This document shows, in pieces, positions 43,907 to 52,675 of a DNA stretch of 64,000 bases. This DNA is from Burkholderiales bacterium (GTDB taxonomy: Bacteria > Pseudomonadota > Gammaproteobacteria > Burkholderiales > Burkholderiaceae_C): the NCBI GenBank assembly GCA_016191525.1, contig JACPOK010000040.1, forward strand, positions 62,001 to 126,000. Reading direction: 5' to 3'. The stretch's first letter is position 1, and each line of letters opens with the position of its first letter. The translations under genes and the position numbers were made by a program. The notes below the pieces were generated by a model, which was given only the letters and a program-made list of their open reading frames with translations, was not told the DNA's origin and did not search any database.

Positions 43907-45724
43907 TCATGCCAGCCACTGCTGCGCCTGCGCATAAAACGCCGGGTGCAGGTGAAAGTCGTCGATATGCCAGCGCCGGGTGCTGGTGCCATCGGCCGCC
44001 GCCGTGGCCGCGTACACGTCCAGGAATTTCCAGCCGCGCCGCGCCGCACCCGCTTTCAGGGCGGCGTTGACGTCGCGCACCATGGCCAGGTAGGAAGCCT
44101 TGTCATTCACCATGTCCAGCGAACAGGCCGGAGCCGGCACGCCTTGCAGCGCCACCGCGGAAAGGGGCCGGCCCTGCAGTTGTGCCTGGACCCACGCGAG
44201 GTAGCCCTGCGTGCTGGCGGCGACGATCTCCGGCAGCGCGCCCTTGCCCTTGGCCGCGGCGGGCCAGATCCCTTCCAGCGGCCGGCAGTCGATCTCGCCG
44301 ATCGCCAGCAACAGCGAGGCGCCCTCGGGCAGGCTGTCAAGCTGACGCGCAAGGCTGGCCTTGTACTGGTTGTCGCCCGGCACGGCCAGGTGGTGCATCT
44401 TCACGCCCTTGACGAGCCGGCTGCGGCCACGAACGGGCGCGCCTTGCCAGGCGAAGTTGGCGTGCGCGGCGGCCATGCAGTGTGATTCGCCCAGCACGTC
44501 CAGCACCGCGTCGGCACCCTCGCCTGCGTAGAGCTGCGGCAGTTGCTCGCGCGCGGCAAGCAGGCGCACCGCGAGCAGGAAGAACTCGCGAAGCGGCGCA
44601 TCCTGCAGCCGCGCCTCCTCGGTCTGCGCCTGGGCCAGCCAGGCTTGCAGCAAAGGGCGCGTGGCGGCGCAGTCGCCTTCGATCCAGCAGCCGGTGAGCG
44701 CCAGGCTGGCCAGCATCCACTGGCCCGAAGGCACGGCAGCCAGGCCCCGGTCCAGCCAGCTGCGCGCCTCGCCGAGCCGCCCCGTGTTCTGCAGCAGCGT
44801 GGCCAGGTTGATGTAAGCGTCAATGAAGTCGGGCCGGGCCGCGAGTGCTGCCTCGTAAGCGGCCTGTGCTTGGTCCAGCCGCCCCTGCTCGGCCAGCACC
44901 ACGCCCATGTTCTGCCTGGCGCCCGCCAGCGCGGGCTGCAGCGCCAGCGCCTGTTCATAGCAGGCCTGGGCCAGCGCAAGTTGTCCCTGCTGGCGGTACA
45001 GGTTGCCCAGCGCGCCGTGGGCGCTGGCCGCTTCGGGGTTGAGCGCCAGCGCTTCCCGATATGCCGCTTCCGCCTGCGTAAGCTGCCCGTGCGCCTTCAG
45101 CGCGTTGCCCAGGTTGATGCGGACGTCGGCGTCCTGCGGCAGCCAGATCGCCGCCTGCTGCAGCGGCTCGAGCGCCAGCGCCGCCTCGCCCCGCATCGCA
45201 CGCGCCGTGCCCCACAGCTTCCATACCAGCCCCTGGTCGGGATAGAGCTTCGACAACACGCGCGCCGGCTCTTCGATCTCGGCATACATGTTCTCGTTGA
45301 ACATCATGACCAGCGCGTTGATCTCCTCCGGCTCGGGCGTGTCGCCCACGCTGATGCGCGCCGAAAGGCCGTCGGCCTGCGGCCCCTTCAGCCCCGCGCG
45401 GCGGCCTTGGGCCAGCACGTCGTTGGCCAGCGCGGGATGGCCGGCCTGGATCAGGGCGTCGATGTAGCTCACCCAGTGCGTGGGCTGGTTCGGATCGGAC
45501 GCCAGCGCCTGCCGGAAGTACGCCAGCCCCGCAGCGGGTGTCCCGCCCTGAACGGCGAGCACACCCATGTTGTGGCTGGCCGGGGCATGGGCGGGTTGCG
45601 CCTGCAGGATCAGGCCATACAGCTGCTGCGCCTGCGCCAGCCGGCCTTCGCGGTGGTGCTGCACGGCCTCCTGCATGGCCTGCTCCAGGGAAATACTGCC
45701 GGGCGGAAGGGGTTCGGAGGTCAT
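43907..45724 (-). CDS. TPR-repeat protein with C-terminal SGNH-like domain
   Basis: A 605-residue protein. Residues ~10-340 are tandem tetratricopeptide repeats (for example QDADVRINLGNALKAHGQLT and ASAHGALGNLYRQQGQL). Residues ~390-605 look like an SGNH/GDSL hydrolase: GESHCM at the start of the fold, LLAIGEIDCRP in block III position, and DDFHLHP as the closing Asp-His pair. There is no signal peptide, so it may act in the cytoplasm, perhaps on polysaccharide or glycoprotein substrates. Function unknown. It abuts the tRNA-Ser gene. Confidence 0.75.
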   Translation of the reverse strand: MTSEPLPPGSISLEQAMQEAVQHHREGRLAQAQQLYGLILQAQPAHAPASHNMGVLAVQGGTPAAGLAYFRQALASDPNQPTHWVSYIDALIQAGHPALANDVLAQGRRAGLKGPQADGLSARISVGDTPEPEEINALVMMFNENMYAEIEEPARVLSKLYPDQGLVWKLWGTARAMRGEAALALEPLQQAAIWLPQDADVRINLGNALKAHGQLTQAEAAYREALALNPEAASAHGALGNLYRQQGQLALAQACYEQALALQPALAGARQNMGVVLAEQGRLDQAQAAYEAALAARPDFIDAYINLATLLQNTGRLGEARSWLDRGLAAVPSGQWMLASLALTGCWIEGDCAATRPLLQAWLAQAQTEEARLQDAPLREFFLLAVRLLAAREQLPQLYAGEGADAVLDVLGESHCMAAAHANFAWQGAPVRGRSRLVKGVKMHHLAVPGDNQYKASLARQLDSLPEGASLLLAIGEIDCRPLEGIWPAAAKGKGALPEIVAASTQGYLAWVQAQLQGRPLSAVALQGVPAPACSLDMVNDKASYLAMVRDVNAALKAGAARRGWKFLDVYAATAAADGTSTRRWHIDDFHLHPAFYAQAQQWLA

Positions 45725-45803
45725 GCGGCGGGTCCTTGGGCTGCGAGGATTATCTTCGTTACAGTGAGCCCCCGGCGGCGTGGCAAAGGCTTAGCATGCA
45801 TTG

Positions 45804-46196
45804 ATGAAAGCCCTGCTCGCCTTTTCAGCCCTCGCCGCGGCCTGCTGCGGCGCGCTGGCCGGCGCGCCCGACAAGCTGGCGCTGCAGGCGGGCCCGCAGC
45901 CCAGCGAGACGCAGGCGCGGCAGGCCGTGATGATCGAGCTTTCGCGCAGCGTCAAGGCCACGTCGGATTTCAAGGGCGTGCGTTTCATCTCCGGGCCGCG
46001 GCTGGTAACCGGCATCAACTTCGCTGACGGTCGCGAACAGGCCTGGCTGATGTGCGTGATGGCGCCCGATGCGAGCGGCGCCAAACGCAATACGGACCAG
46101 GACGTCGGCGTGAAGCCCTACCTGCTGCGCAGCCGCGACGGCACGCTGCAAATTGTTTCGCTGGCCGGCTGGAAGGAATTTGACTCCGGCTGCTGA
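45804..46196 (+). CDS. Small exported protein of unknown function
   Basis: A 130-residue protein with a signal peptide (MKALLAFSALAAACCGALAG). The mature part has no recognised motif; it has two cysteines (MCVMAPD and the C-terminal SGC) that could form a disulfide. It is divergent from the TPR-SGNH gene and convergent with hemW. Confidence 0.65.
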   Translation: MKALLAFSALAAACCGALAGAPDKLALQAGPQPSETQARQAVMIELSRSVKATSDFKGVRFISGPRLVTGINFADGREQAWLMCVMAPDASGAKRNTDQDVGVKPYLLRSRDGTLQIVSLAGWKEFDSGC

Positions 46197-46201
46197 GCGC
46201 C

Positions 46202-47392
46202 TCAGGCGGGCAGGAACAGCGACTGCAGGTCGCTCAGGAAATCGAAGCCCCGCGTCGTCGGCCAGACGCGGGCCAGGTCACGCTCGATGAACCCCTTGGC
46301 TTGGGCCTGCGCCAGTGCTCCTTCGATCGCGCTGACCGGCAGCCCGGTGCGTTCGCTGAACTGGGCAAACGTGAAGCCGTCCTTCAGCCGCAGCGCATTG
46401 AGCATGAACTCAAACGGCAAATCTGCGCGGGCCACTTCCTCGTCCTGCGCGATGGCGTTGCCGGCCAGCGCGTTGTCCATGTAGAGCTTCGGCTCACGGA
46501 ACCGCACCTGCCGCACCACGCGGTGGGCGAAGCTGAGCTTGCTGTGGGCGCCCGCGCCTATGCCCAGGTAGTCGCCGAACTGCCAGTAGTTCAGGTTGTG
46601 CCAGCAGGCGTGGCCCGGCTTGGCGTAAGCCGAAACCTCATAGCGCTCCATGCCAGCGCCCGTGGTCATTTCGGTGATGCGGTCCAGCATGGCGTAGGCG
46701 GCATCGTCTTCGGGCACCTTGGGTGGGAATTTGGCGAAGTAGGTGTTGGGCTCAATGGTGAGGTGGTAGATGGAGATGTGGGGCGGCATCATGGACAGCG
46801 CCGTCGTCACGTCCTGCTCCACCTGCGCCAGGCTCTGGCCCGGCAGCGCATACATGATGTCCAGGTTGAAGGTGTCGAAGGCCTGGGCCGCTTCTTCCAC
46901 CGCCGCGATGGCCTGCGAGCGATCATGCACGCGGCCCAGCGCCTTCAGGTGTTCGTCGTTGAAGCTTTGCACGCCAACCGACAGGCGCGTGACGCCGGCG
47001 CCGCGGAAAGCGCGGAAGCGGTCTTTCTCGAACGTGCCGGGGTTGGCCTCCAGCGTGATCTCGCAATCGGCCTCCAGTTTCAGCCGGGCCCGGATGTCGC
47101 CCAGCAGCCGGTCGATGCCCTGCGGGGAGAACAGGCTGGGCGTGCCGCCGCCGATGAAGATGCTGTGGATGGTGCGGCCCCACACCAGCGGCAGCGCGGC
47201 TTCCAGGTCGGCAATCACGGCGTCAAGGTAGCGCTGCTCGGGCAGCTCGCCGGCCTTCATCTCGTGCGAGTTGAAGTCGCAATAGGGGCACTTGCGGATG
47301 CACCAGGGCAGGTGCACGTAGAGCGACAGCGGCGGCAGCGCGGCCAGCTGCAGCGTGCCGGGCCGCATGTAGTGCTGGATGTCTACCGGCAT
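46202..47392 (-). CDS. hemW: Radical SAM haem chaperone HemW
   Basis: A 396-residue HemW-family protein. The radical SAM cluster motif is CIRKCPYCDF (CxxxCxxC, with the extra Cys one residue on in the canonical HemW form) and the SAM motif FIGGGTPSL. Later segments include SVGVQSFNDEHLKALGR and YEVSAYAKPG. Formerly misannotated as oxygen-independent coproporphyrinogen oxidase; it binds haem and delivers it to respiratory proteins. It follows rdgB by 2 bases. Confidence 0.93.
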   Translation of the reverse strand: MPVDIQHYMRPGTLQLAALPPLSLYVHLPWCIRKCPYCDFNSHEMKAGELPEQRYLDAVIADLEAALPLVWGRTIHSIFIGGGTPSLFSPQGIDRLLGDIRARLKLEADCEITLEANPGTFEKDRFRAFRGAGVTRLSVGVQSFNDEHLKALGRVHDRSQAIAAVEEAAQAFDTFNLDIMYALPGQSLAQVEQDVTTALSMMPPHISIYHLTIEPNTYFAKFPPKVPEDDAAYAMLDRITEMTTGAGMERYEVSAYAKPGHACWHNLNYWQFGDYLGIGAGAHSKLSFAHRVVRQVRFREPKLYMDNALAGNAIAQDEEVARADLPFEFMLNALRLKDGFTFAQFSERTGLPVSAIEGALAQAQAKGFIERDLARVWPTTRGFDFLSDLQSLFLPA

Positions 47393-47394
47393 GC

Positions 47395-48000
47395 CTATAG
47401 CCAGCGCTCGCGGATCAGCGCCACCATCTGTGCCGCGGCCTTGCCGCGGTGGCTGTTGGCGTTTTTTACTTCCGCCGGCAGCTGTGCGAAGGTCTGGCCG
47501 AACTGCGGGATGAACATGACGGGGTCGAAGCCAAAGCCATTGCTGCCGGCCGGCTGCGGCGCGATCTCGCCCATGACACGCCCCGCGGCGATCAGCGGCT
47601 CGGGGTCGTCGGCGGAACGCACGGCCACCAGCGTGCTGACCAGCGCGGCGCGGCGGTTGGCCAGACCCTTCATCTGCTCCAGCAGCGCGCGCACGTTGTT
47701 GTCGTCGCCCTTCTCGTAGCCGAACTGCGTGGCGTAGAACGCGGTATCCACGCCCGGCAGCCCGCCGAACGCATCGACGCACAGCCCGGCGTCGTCGGCC
47801 AATGCCGGAAGGCCGCTGTGCCGCGCGGCGTTGCGCGCCTTGGCCAGCGCGTTCTCGACGAAGGTTCGGTACGGCTCCTCGGCTTCGGGAATGCCCAGGT
47901 CGCCCTGGCGGACCAGCTCCACACCCAGCGGCAGCAGCAGGGCCTGCAATTCGGCCAGCTTGCCGCCGTTGTTCGAAGCCAGCACCAATTTAAGAGTCAT
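47395..48000 (-). CDS. rdgB: Non-canonical purine NTP pyrophosphatase RdgB/HAM1
   Basis: A 201-residue XTP/dITP pyrophosphatase. It begins KLVLASNNGGKLAELQALL and contains the family FVENALAKARNAAR, ADDAGLCVDAFGGLPGV and GFGFDPVMFIP. It removes ITP and XTP from the nucleotide pool. The start at 48000 is directly beside copy C of the dispersed repeat, which therefore forms its translation-initiation region. Confidence 0.94.
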   Translation of the reverse strand: MTLKLVLASNNGGKLAELQALLLPLGVELVRQGDLGIPEAEEPYRTFVENALAKARNAARHSGLPALADDAGLCVDAFGGLPGVDTAFYATQFGYEKGDDNNVRALLEQMKGLANRRAALVSTLVAVRSADDPEPLIAAGRVMGEIAPQPAGSNGFGFDPVMFIPQFGQTFAQLPAEVKNANSHRGKAAAQMVALIRERWL

Positions 48001-48052
48001 TTTTGCCTGCAGAGCGCGCCAGCTGTGCGTGGACAGCTATGAATTTGATAGC
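48001..48052 (-). repeat. Copy C of the ~55-base dispersed repeat, rph/rdgB junction
   Basis: On the minus strand it reads GCTATCAAATTCATAGCTG onward to GCGCTCTGCAGGC. The beginning can fold (GCTAT...ATAGC). It supplies the last codons and TAG stop of rph (48037-48039), and ends at the rdgB start codon. It is closest to copy B in puuD. Confidence 0.85.
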
Positions 48053-48768
48053 GACTGGCGCTGCATCACCACCAATTCGGCGATGCCTTTTTCGGCCAGG
48101 CGCAGCAACTCGTCCATCTCGGCGCGGGTGAAGGCGGCGCCTTCGGCCGTGCCCTGTACTTCCACGTAGTGGCCCAGGCCGGTCATGACGACGTTCATGT
48201 CGGTGTCGCAGGCCACGTCCTCGATGTATTCCAGGTCGAGCAGTGGCACGCCTTGCACGATTCCGACCGAAACAGCGGCCACGGCGCCAGTGATAGGCGA
48301 GGCGATCAGCTTGCGCTGCGCCAGCAATACGCCCACCGCATCCTGCGCGGCGACGAAGGCGCCGGTGATGGCTGCCGTGCGCGTGCCGCCGTCGGCCTGC
48401 AGCACGTCGCAATCCAGGTGGATGGTGCGCTCGCCCAGGGCCTTCAGGTCGAACACGGCGCGCATGGAACGGCCGATCAGGCGCTGGATTTCCTGGGTGC
48501 GGCCGCTTTGCTTGCCGCGCGCGGCCTCGCGGTCGCTCCGGGTATGGGTGGCGCGCGGAAGCATGCCGTATTCGGCGGTGACCCAGCCTTCGCCGCTGCC
48601 GCGCTTGTGCGGTGGCACCTTGTCTTCCACCGAGGCGGTGCACAGCACGCGGGTATTGCCGAACTCGATCAGCACCGAGCCCTCGGCGTGGATGGTGTAG
48701 CCGCGGGTGATGCGGATCGGACGCAGCTGGTCGGCGGCACGGCCGCCGCTTCTTGCAAATTCACTCAT
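48037..48768 (-). CDS. rph: Ribonuclease PH
   Basis: A 243-residue phosphate-dependent 3'-5' exoribonuclease that trims tRNA 3' ends. Signatures include [40 protein letters not shown] and the acidic region [18 protein letters not shown]. The final residues (SLSNS) and the stop codon come from the dispersed repeat, so the native C-terminus has been replaced or extended. It lies upstream of rdgB and hemW. Confidence 0.95.
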   Translation of the reverse strand: MSEFARSGGRAADQLRPIRITRGYTIHAEGSVLIEFGNTRVLCTASVEDKVPPHKRGSGEGWVTAEYGMLPRATHTRSDREAARGKQSGRTQEIQRLIGRSMRAVFDLKALGERTIHLDCDVLQADGGTRTAAITGAFVAAQDAVGVLLAQRKLIASPITGAVAAVSVGIVQGVPLLDLEYIEDVACDTDMNVVMTGLGHYVEVQGTAEGAAFTRAEMDELLRLAEKGIAELVVMQRQSLSNS

Positions 48769-48816
48769 ATGGATCTAGTCGGTTGAGGACAGACTGAAGG
48801 TCCGCCCCGCAAGGTT

Positions 48817-49719
48817 TCAGGATTTTCTGGCCGCCGAGCGCTTGATGGCTTCGTTGATCTCGGCGATGGAGCGCTCGATGGCGGCATCGTCAAGGTCCTC
48901 GACCATCGTGTCGAGCACGCCGGCCTGGATGGTAGAGGCAAACACACCGTCGCTAATGCTGTCGGTGGAAATGCCCCGGGTGGATTCGAAGGAGTCGGGA
49001 GTTTCCCACTCGAACGCAATGACGGTGACGTTGTCGGAATGTTCGCCGCCGTTGCGCAGGGCGGATTCGACCAGGTCCGGCACCGCATCAGACACCGGCT
49101 GGGTGGAAAGGTGGCGCACGATGTCGATGTCGTTCAGGCTGCCCCACAGCCCGTCGGAGCACAGCAGGATCTTGTCGCCCTGCTGCAGAACGATGGGACC
49201 GGTCACGTCGAACACGGGCTTGGTGGGCGAGCCCAGGCAGGTGAACAGGATGTTGCGGTTGATCCGGTCCATCTTGATCACGCCGGCGTTCTGCTGCTCC
49301 AGGTAGGAGTGGTCGCGCGTGCGGGTGAGCAGCTCGCCGTCGCGGATCACGTACAGCCGGGAGTCGCCGCAATGCACCCAGGTGGCGCCGGTCCCCTGCA
49401 CGACTGCTGCGACCAGCGTGGTGCGCGGCGTGTCGAGCATGCCCTTCTCGCTGGCATAGCGGATGATCTGGTGATGCGCCGCCATGAGCGACGTGGCCAG
49501 GAACTCGGTGACGTCCTTGACGATGGGGCGCGCTTCCTTCTGGTACAGCGCGGAGATGGTCTGCAGCGCGAGCTGTGCCGCCACTTCGCCTTCGGGGTGG
49601 CCGCCCATGCCGTCTGCCAGCACGAACAGGCCCGATTCGCGCGTGTAGCAATAGCCCATGCGGTCTTCGTTCTTCTCGCGGCCTCCCTTGCGGCTGATCT
49701 GGAAGACGGAGAACTTCAT
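48817..49719 (-). CDS. PP2C-family serine/threonine phosphatase
   Basis: A 300-residue phosphatase. Metal-binding motifs are present: RKGGREKNEDRMGY, LADGMGGHPEGE, CGDSRLYVIRDGEL, LCSDGLWG and the last Asp in HSDNVTVIAFE. It should reverse the action of the kinase encoded immediately upstream (1 base apart). A C-terminal acidic tail of ~60 residues follows the core. No regulatory domain is seen. Confidence 0.92.
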   Translation of the reverse strand: MKFSVFQISRKGGREKNEDRMGYCYTRESGLFVLADGMGGHPEGEVAAQLALQTISALYQKEARPIVKDVTEFLATSLMAAHHQIIRYASEKGMLDTPRTTLVAAVVQGTGATWVHCGDSRLYVIRDGELLTRTRDHSYLEQQNAGVIKMDRINRNILFTCLGSPTKPVFDVTGPIVLQQGDKILLCSDGLWGSLNDIDIVRHLSTQPVSDAVPDLVESALRNGGEHSDNVTVIAFEWETPDSFESTRGISTDSISDGVFASTIQAGVLDTMVEDLDDAAIERSIAEINEAIKRSAARKS

Positions 49720-49720
49720 C

Positions 49721-50731
49721 TTATTTGGCCTTCACGCCGCCGAAGCCCGTCGCCTTGCGAACGTTCTTCTTGGTGTCTGACACCATGTTGTCGAACTGCA
49801 GCCGCATCTTCTCGCCCACCGACAGCTTGGTGTAGCGGCGCTCGCCTTCCCGCGAGAGCTCCTTTTGCAGCGCGAACACCGACTGCGGGCGCGACAGCGG
49901 GTCCAGCGACATGCACCACTCCACCACCTCGATCAAATTGTCGGAGTAGACGCCGCGCAGGCGCGACAGGGCCAGGGCCAGGCGGTCTTTTTCGAGCCGT
50001 TGCGGCGCGTCGTTCGGCGGGTAGCCCTGCATGCAGGCATAGATGCAGGCGCCGATGGCGTAGATGTCGGTCCACGGGCCCATCGACGAATCGCGCCGGT
50101 ACATCTCGGGCGCGGCGAAGCCGGGCGTGTACATGGGGCGGATGAAGTTGCCTTCCTTGGACAGCACTTCGCGCGCAGCGCCGAAGTCGATCATCACGGC
50201 CTTGTTGTCGTCGGTGATGAAGATGTTTGCCGGCTTGATGTCCAGGTGCAGCATCTTGTGCTGGTGCACGATGCGCAAGCCGCGCAGGATCTCGTCGAAC
50301 AGTGAGCGGATGGTCGATTCGCGAAAGACCTTCTGCTTCTTCAGCTCGCGCGCGGTGATGATGAAGTCCTGCAGGGTCGCGCCCTCCAGGTAGTTCATCA
50401 CCATGTAGACGGTTTCGTTCTCGCGGAAGAAGTTCAGCACGCTCACCACGGAGGCATGCGAGATCTGCGCGAGCGAGCGGCCTTCCTCGAAGAAGCTCTT
50501 GAGGCCCAGGCGGTACAGCGACAGTTTTTCCGGCTGCACCTGCGGCAACAGCTCGCCGGGGGCGCGCGTGGCGAGGGATGAGGGCAGGTATTCCTTGACG
50601 GCGACCTGCTGGCCTTCGTTGTCGACTGCGAGGTACACCACGCCAAACCCGCCTGCCGAAAGCTTGCGCACCACGCGATAGCCACCTATCACGGTATCGG
50701 GTGGCAACGGGGCTGGTTTGACCTTTGACAT
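49721..50731 (-). CDS. Hanks-type serine/threonine protein kinase
   Basis: A 336-residue cytoplasmic kinase without a membrane anchor. The glycine loop is KLSAGGFGVVYLAVD, the ATP lysine is in VAVKEYLPS, the catalytic loop is LHLDIKPANIFI (HLDIKPAN in place of HRDLKPxN) and the metal-binding motif is IDFGAAREV. The C-terminal ~60 residues are basic (Lys-rich). With its partner phosphatase it forms a stand-alone signalling pair. Targets are unknown. Confidence 0.92.
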   Translation of the reverse strand: MSKVKPAPLPPDTVIGGYRVVRKLSAGGFGVVYLAVDNEGQQVAVKEYLPSSLATRAPGELLPQVQPEKLSLYRLGLKSFFEEGRSLAQISHASVVSVLNFFRENETVYMVMNYLEGATLQDFIITARELKKQKVFRESTIRSLFDEILRGLRIVHQHKMLHLDIKPANIFITDDNKAVMIDFGAAREVLSKEGNFIRPMYTPGFAAPEMYRRDSSMGPWTDIYAIGACIYACMQGYPPNDAPQRLEKDRLALALSRLRGVYSDNLIEVVEWCMSLDPLSRPQSVFALQKELSREGERRYTKLSVGEKMRLQFDNMVSDTKKNVRKATGFGGVKAK

Positions 50732-50808
50732 AATTTAAGAATGTGGGGTCTGCAGGGCGGACCCGGTTATTCTCGGCAATCCCGCAACGATCATCTGGAA
50801 GTGTCTCC

Positions 50809-51726
50809 ATGCCAGTTTACAGCATGACCGGTTATGCAAGCGCCCAGCACAGCCCCGGGCCTGCAGCTGCCGGCCAGGAGGCAAAAGCAGCGGCGCCAGG
50901 GCGCCTCGGACTTGAAATCCGCTCCGTCAACAGCCGCTTCCTGGACCTGAGTTTCCGCCTCTCGGAGGAGTTGCGCCAGCACGAGCCGGCGCTGCGCGAA
51001 CTGCTCACCGCCAAGCTAAAGCGCGGCAAGGTCGAAGTGCGCGCCGGCGTTGAGAACAGCGGTTCCGACACGCTGCGCGAACCCACGCCGCGCATGCTGC
51101 AGCGGCTGAACACGCTGCAGGACACCATCCGTTCGTGGCTGCCGGATGCCAAGGCGCTAAGCGTGTCGGACGTGATCCGGCTCGGTTCGGCCGAAGGCGG
51201 CGCAGATTCCGACTGGGGCGCGCCCCTGGCGGCGCTGGCCGGCAAGACGTTGAAAGACCTGATGACGGCGCGCGAGCGTGAAGGCGCGCGCCTGGCCACC
51301 ATGCTGAACGGGCACCTGGCGCAACTGCGGGAGCTGGCGAAGCAGGCCGGGCCCCTGGTGCCGCAGCTGGTGGAACAGCAGCGCGCCCGCTTCCTGGAAC
51401 GCTGGAAGGACGCGATGTCGCTGGCCGACGGCAGCACCTTGCCCGAAGCGGCGCAGGACCGGGCCCTGACCGAGGCAACCTCTTTCGCCATCCGCATCGA
51501 CGTGGCGGAGGAGCTCACCCGCCTGGGCTCGCACATCGAGGAGATCGAGCGGCTGGTCAAGAAGGGCGGCGAAATCGGAAAACGCCTGGACTTCCTGATC
51601 CAGGAGCTGCACCGTGAGGCCAACACCATGGGCTCGAAGTCCGCCGCACTGGAGCTGACCCGCATTTCGGTGGACATGAAGGTGCTGATCGAACAGATGC
51701 GCGAGCAGGTCCAGAATATTGAATAA
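50809..51726 (+). CDS. yicC: YicC-family endoribonuclease
   Basis: A 305-residue YicC protein with the N-terminal start [11 protein letters not shown] and the conserved [16 protein letters not shown]. Also seen are [19 protein letters not shown] and the C-terminal [17 protein letters not shown]. coli YicC is an endoribonuclease acting in RNA decay. It is divergent from the kinase gene and 16 bases upstream of gmk, a conserved pairing. Confidence 0.92.
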   Translation: MPVYSMTGYASAQHSPGPAAAGQEAKAAAPGRLGLEIRSVNSRFLDLSFRLSEELRQHEPALRELLTAKLKRGKVEVRAGVENSGSDTLREPTPRMLQRLNTLQDTIRSWLPDAKALSVSDVIRLGSAEGGADSDWGAPLAALAGKTLKDLMTAREREGARLATMLNGHLAQLRELAKQAGPLVPQLVEQQRARFLERWKDAMSLADGSTLPEAAQDRALTEATSFAIRIDVAEELTRLGSHIEEIERLVKKGGEIGKRLDFLIQELHREANTMGSKSAALELTRISVDMKVLIEQMREQVQNIE

Positions 51727-51742
51727 ACCATTTTTCAACGCC

Positions 51743-52363
51743 ATGGACTACCCCGGTAACCTGTTCGTCGTTGCCGCCCCCAGCGGGGCCGGCAAATCCA
51801 GCCTGGTCAAGGCCCTGCTGGAGCTCGATTCGCGGGTCCAGCCCTCGGTTTCACACACCACGCGCCCGCCCCGGGGCCAGGAAAAACACGGGCGGGAGTA
51901 CTTTTTCGTGCCTTCGGAGGAATTCGACGCCATGGTCCTGGGCGGCGGCTTCGTGGAATGGGCGCATGTGCACGGCCAGCGCTATGGCACTTCGCGCAAG
52001 GCGATCGAGGAGCGCATCGCCCAGGGCGCCGACGTGATCCTGGAAATCGACTTCCAGGGCGCCCTGCAGATCAAGCGCATCTTCGCCAACGCGGTGCTGA
52101 TCTTCATCCTGCCGCCCAGCTGGGAAGAGCTGCGTTCGCGGCTGGAGCGCCGAGGCGAGGATGCGCCGGATATCATCGAGTTGCGGCTGAAAAACGCCGC
52201 CACGGAGTTGACCCAGGCCCGGGAATTCGATTTCGTTATAATCAATGAGTTATTTGAACGCGCGCTTTTTGACCTTAAAGCGATAGTTCACGCCCAGCGG
52301 CTTAAATTCACGGCACAGCGCCGCGCCCGGGCCGACACCTTCAAAGCCCTCAATATCACCTGA
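51743..52363 (+). CDS. gmk: Guanylate kinase
   Basis: A 206-residue guanylate kinase converting GMP to GDP. The P-loop is [17 protein letters not shown]; the GMP-binding region contains [22 protein letters not shown], and the lid and C-terminal parts [20 protein letters not shown] at 51743 is chosen over an in-frame TTG at 51719 that falls within the yicC end. Confidence 0.95.
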   Translation: MDYPGNLFVVAAPSGAGKSSLVKALLELDSRVQPSVSHTTRPPRGQEKHGREYFFVPSEEFDAMVLGGGFVEWAHVHGQRYGTSRKAIEERIAQGADVILEIDFQGALQIKRIFANAVLIFILPPSWEELRSRLERRGEDAPDIIELRLKNAATELTQAREFDFVIINELFERALFDLKAIVHAQRLKFTAQRRARADTFKALNIT

Positions 52364-52382
52364 GTTTTTCCGAAAGAACGTC

Positions 52383-52586
52383 ATGGCCCGCATCACCGTT
52401 GAAGATTGCCTGCTGCAAATCCCGAACCGCTTCCAGCTGGTGCTGGCGGCTACTTACCGCGCCCGCATGCTGAGCCAGGGCCACGCGCCCAAGATCGAAA
52501 GCAAGAACAAGCCGGGCGTCACCGCCCTGCGCGAGATCGCCGAAGGCAAGATCGGCCTGGAAATGCTCAAGAAAGTGCCCGGCTGA
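52383..52586 (+). CDS. rpoZ: RNA polymerase omega subunit
   Basis: A 67-residue omega subunit beginning [20 protein letters not shown], with [16 protein letters not shown]. It stabilises the beta' subunit and mediates ppGpp binding to RNA polymerase in some species. A strong terminator follows; the ppGpp enzyme gene spoT is next. Confidence 0.96.
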   Translation: MARITVEDCLLQIPNRFQLVLAATYRARMLSQGHAPKIESKNKPGVTALREIAEGKIGLEMLKKVPG

Positions 52587-52604
52587 GCTGGCCCGCGCTT
52601 CCGT

Positions 52605-52632
52605 AAAAAGCACCGCGCCGCGGTGCTTTTTT
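52605..52632 (+). terminator. Rho-independent terminator after rpoZ
   Basis: AAAAAGCACCGC and GCGGTGCTTTTT form a 12-base stem around a three-base loop, ending in a T run. It separates gmk-rpoZ from spoT. Confidence 0.92.
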
Positions 52633-52675
52633 CATGGGGCGCCCCCCGCAGGCACCATCACGCTACATTTAGGGC

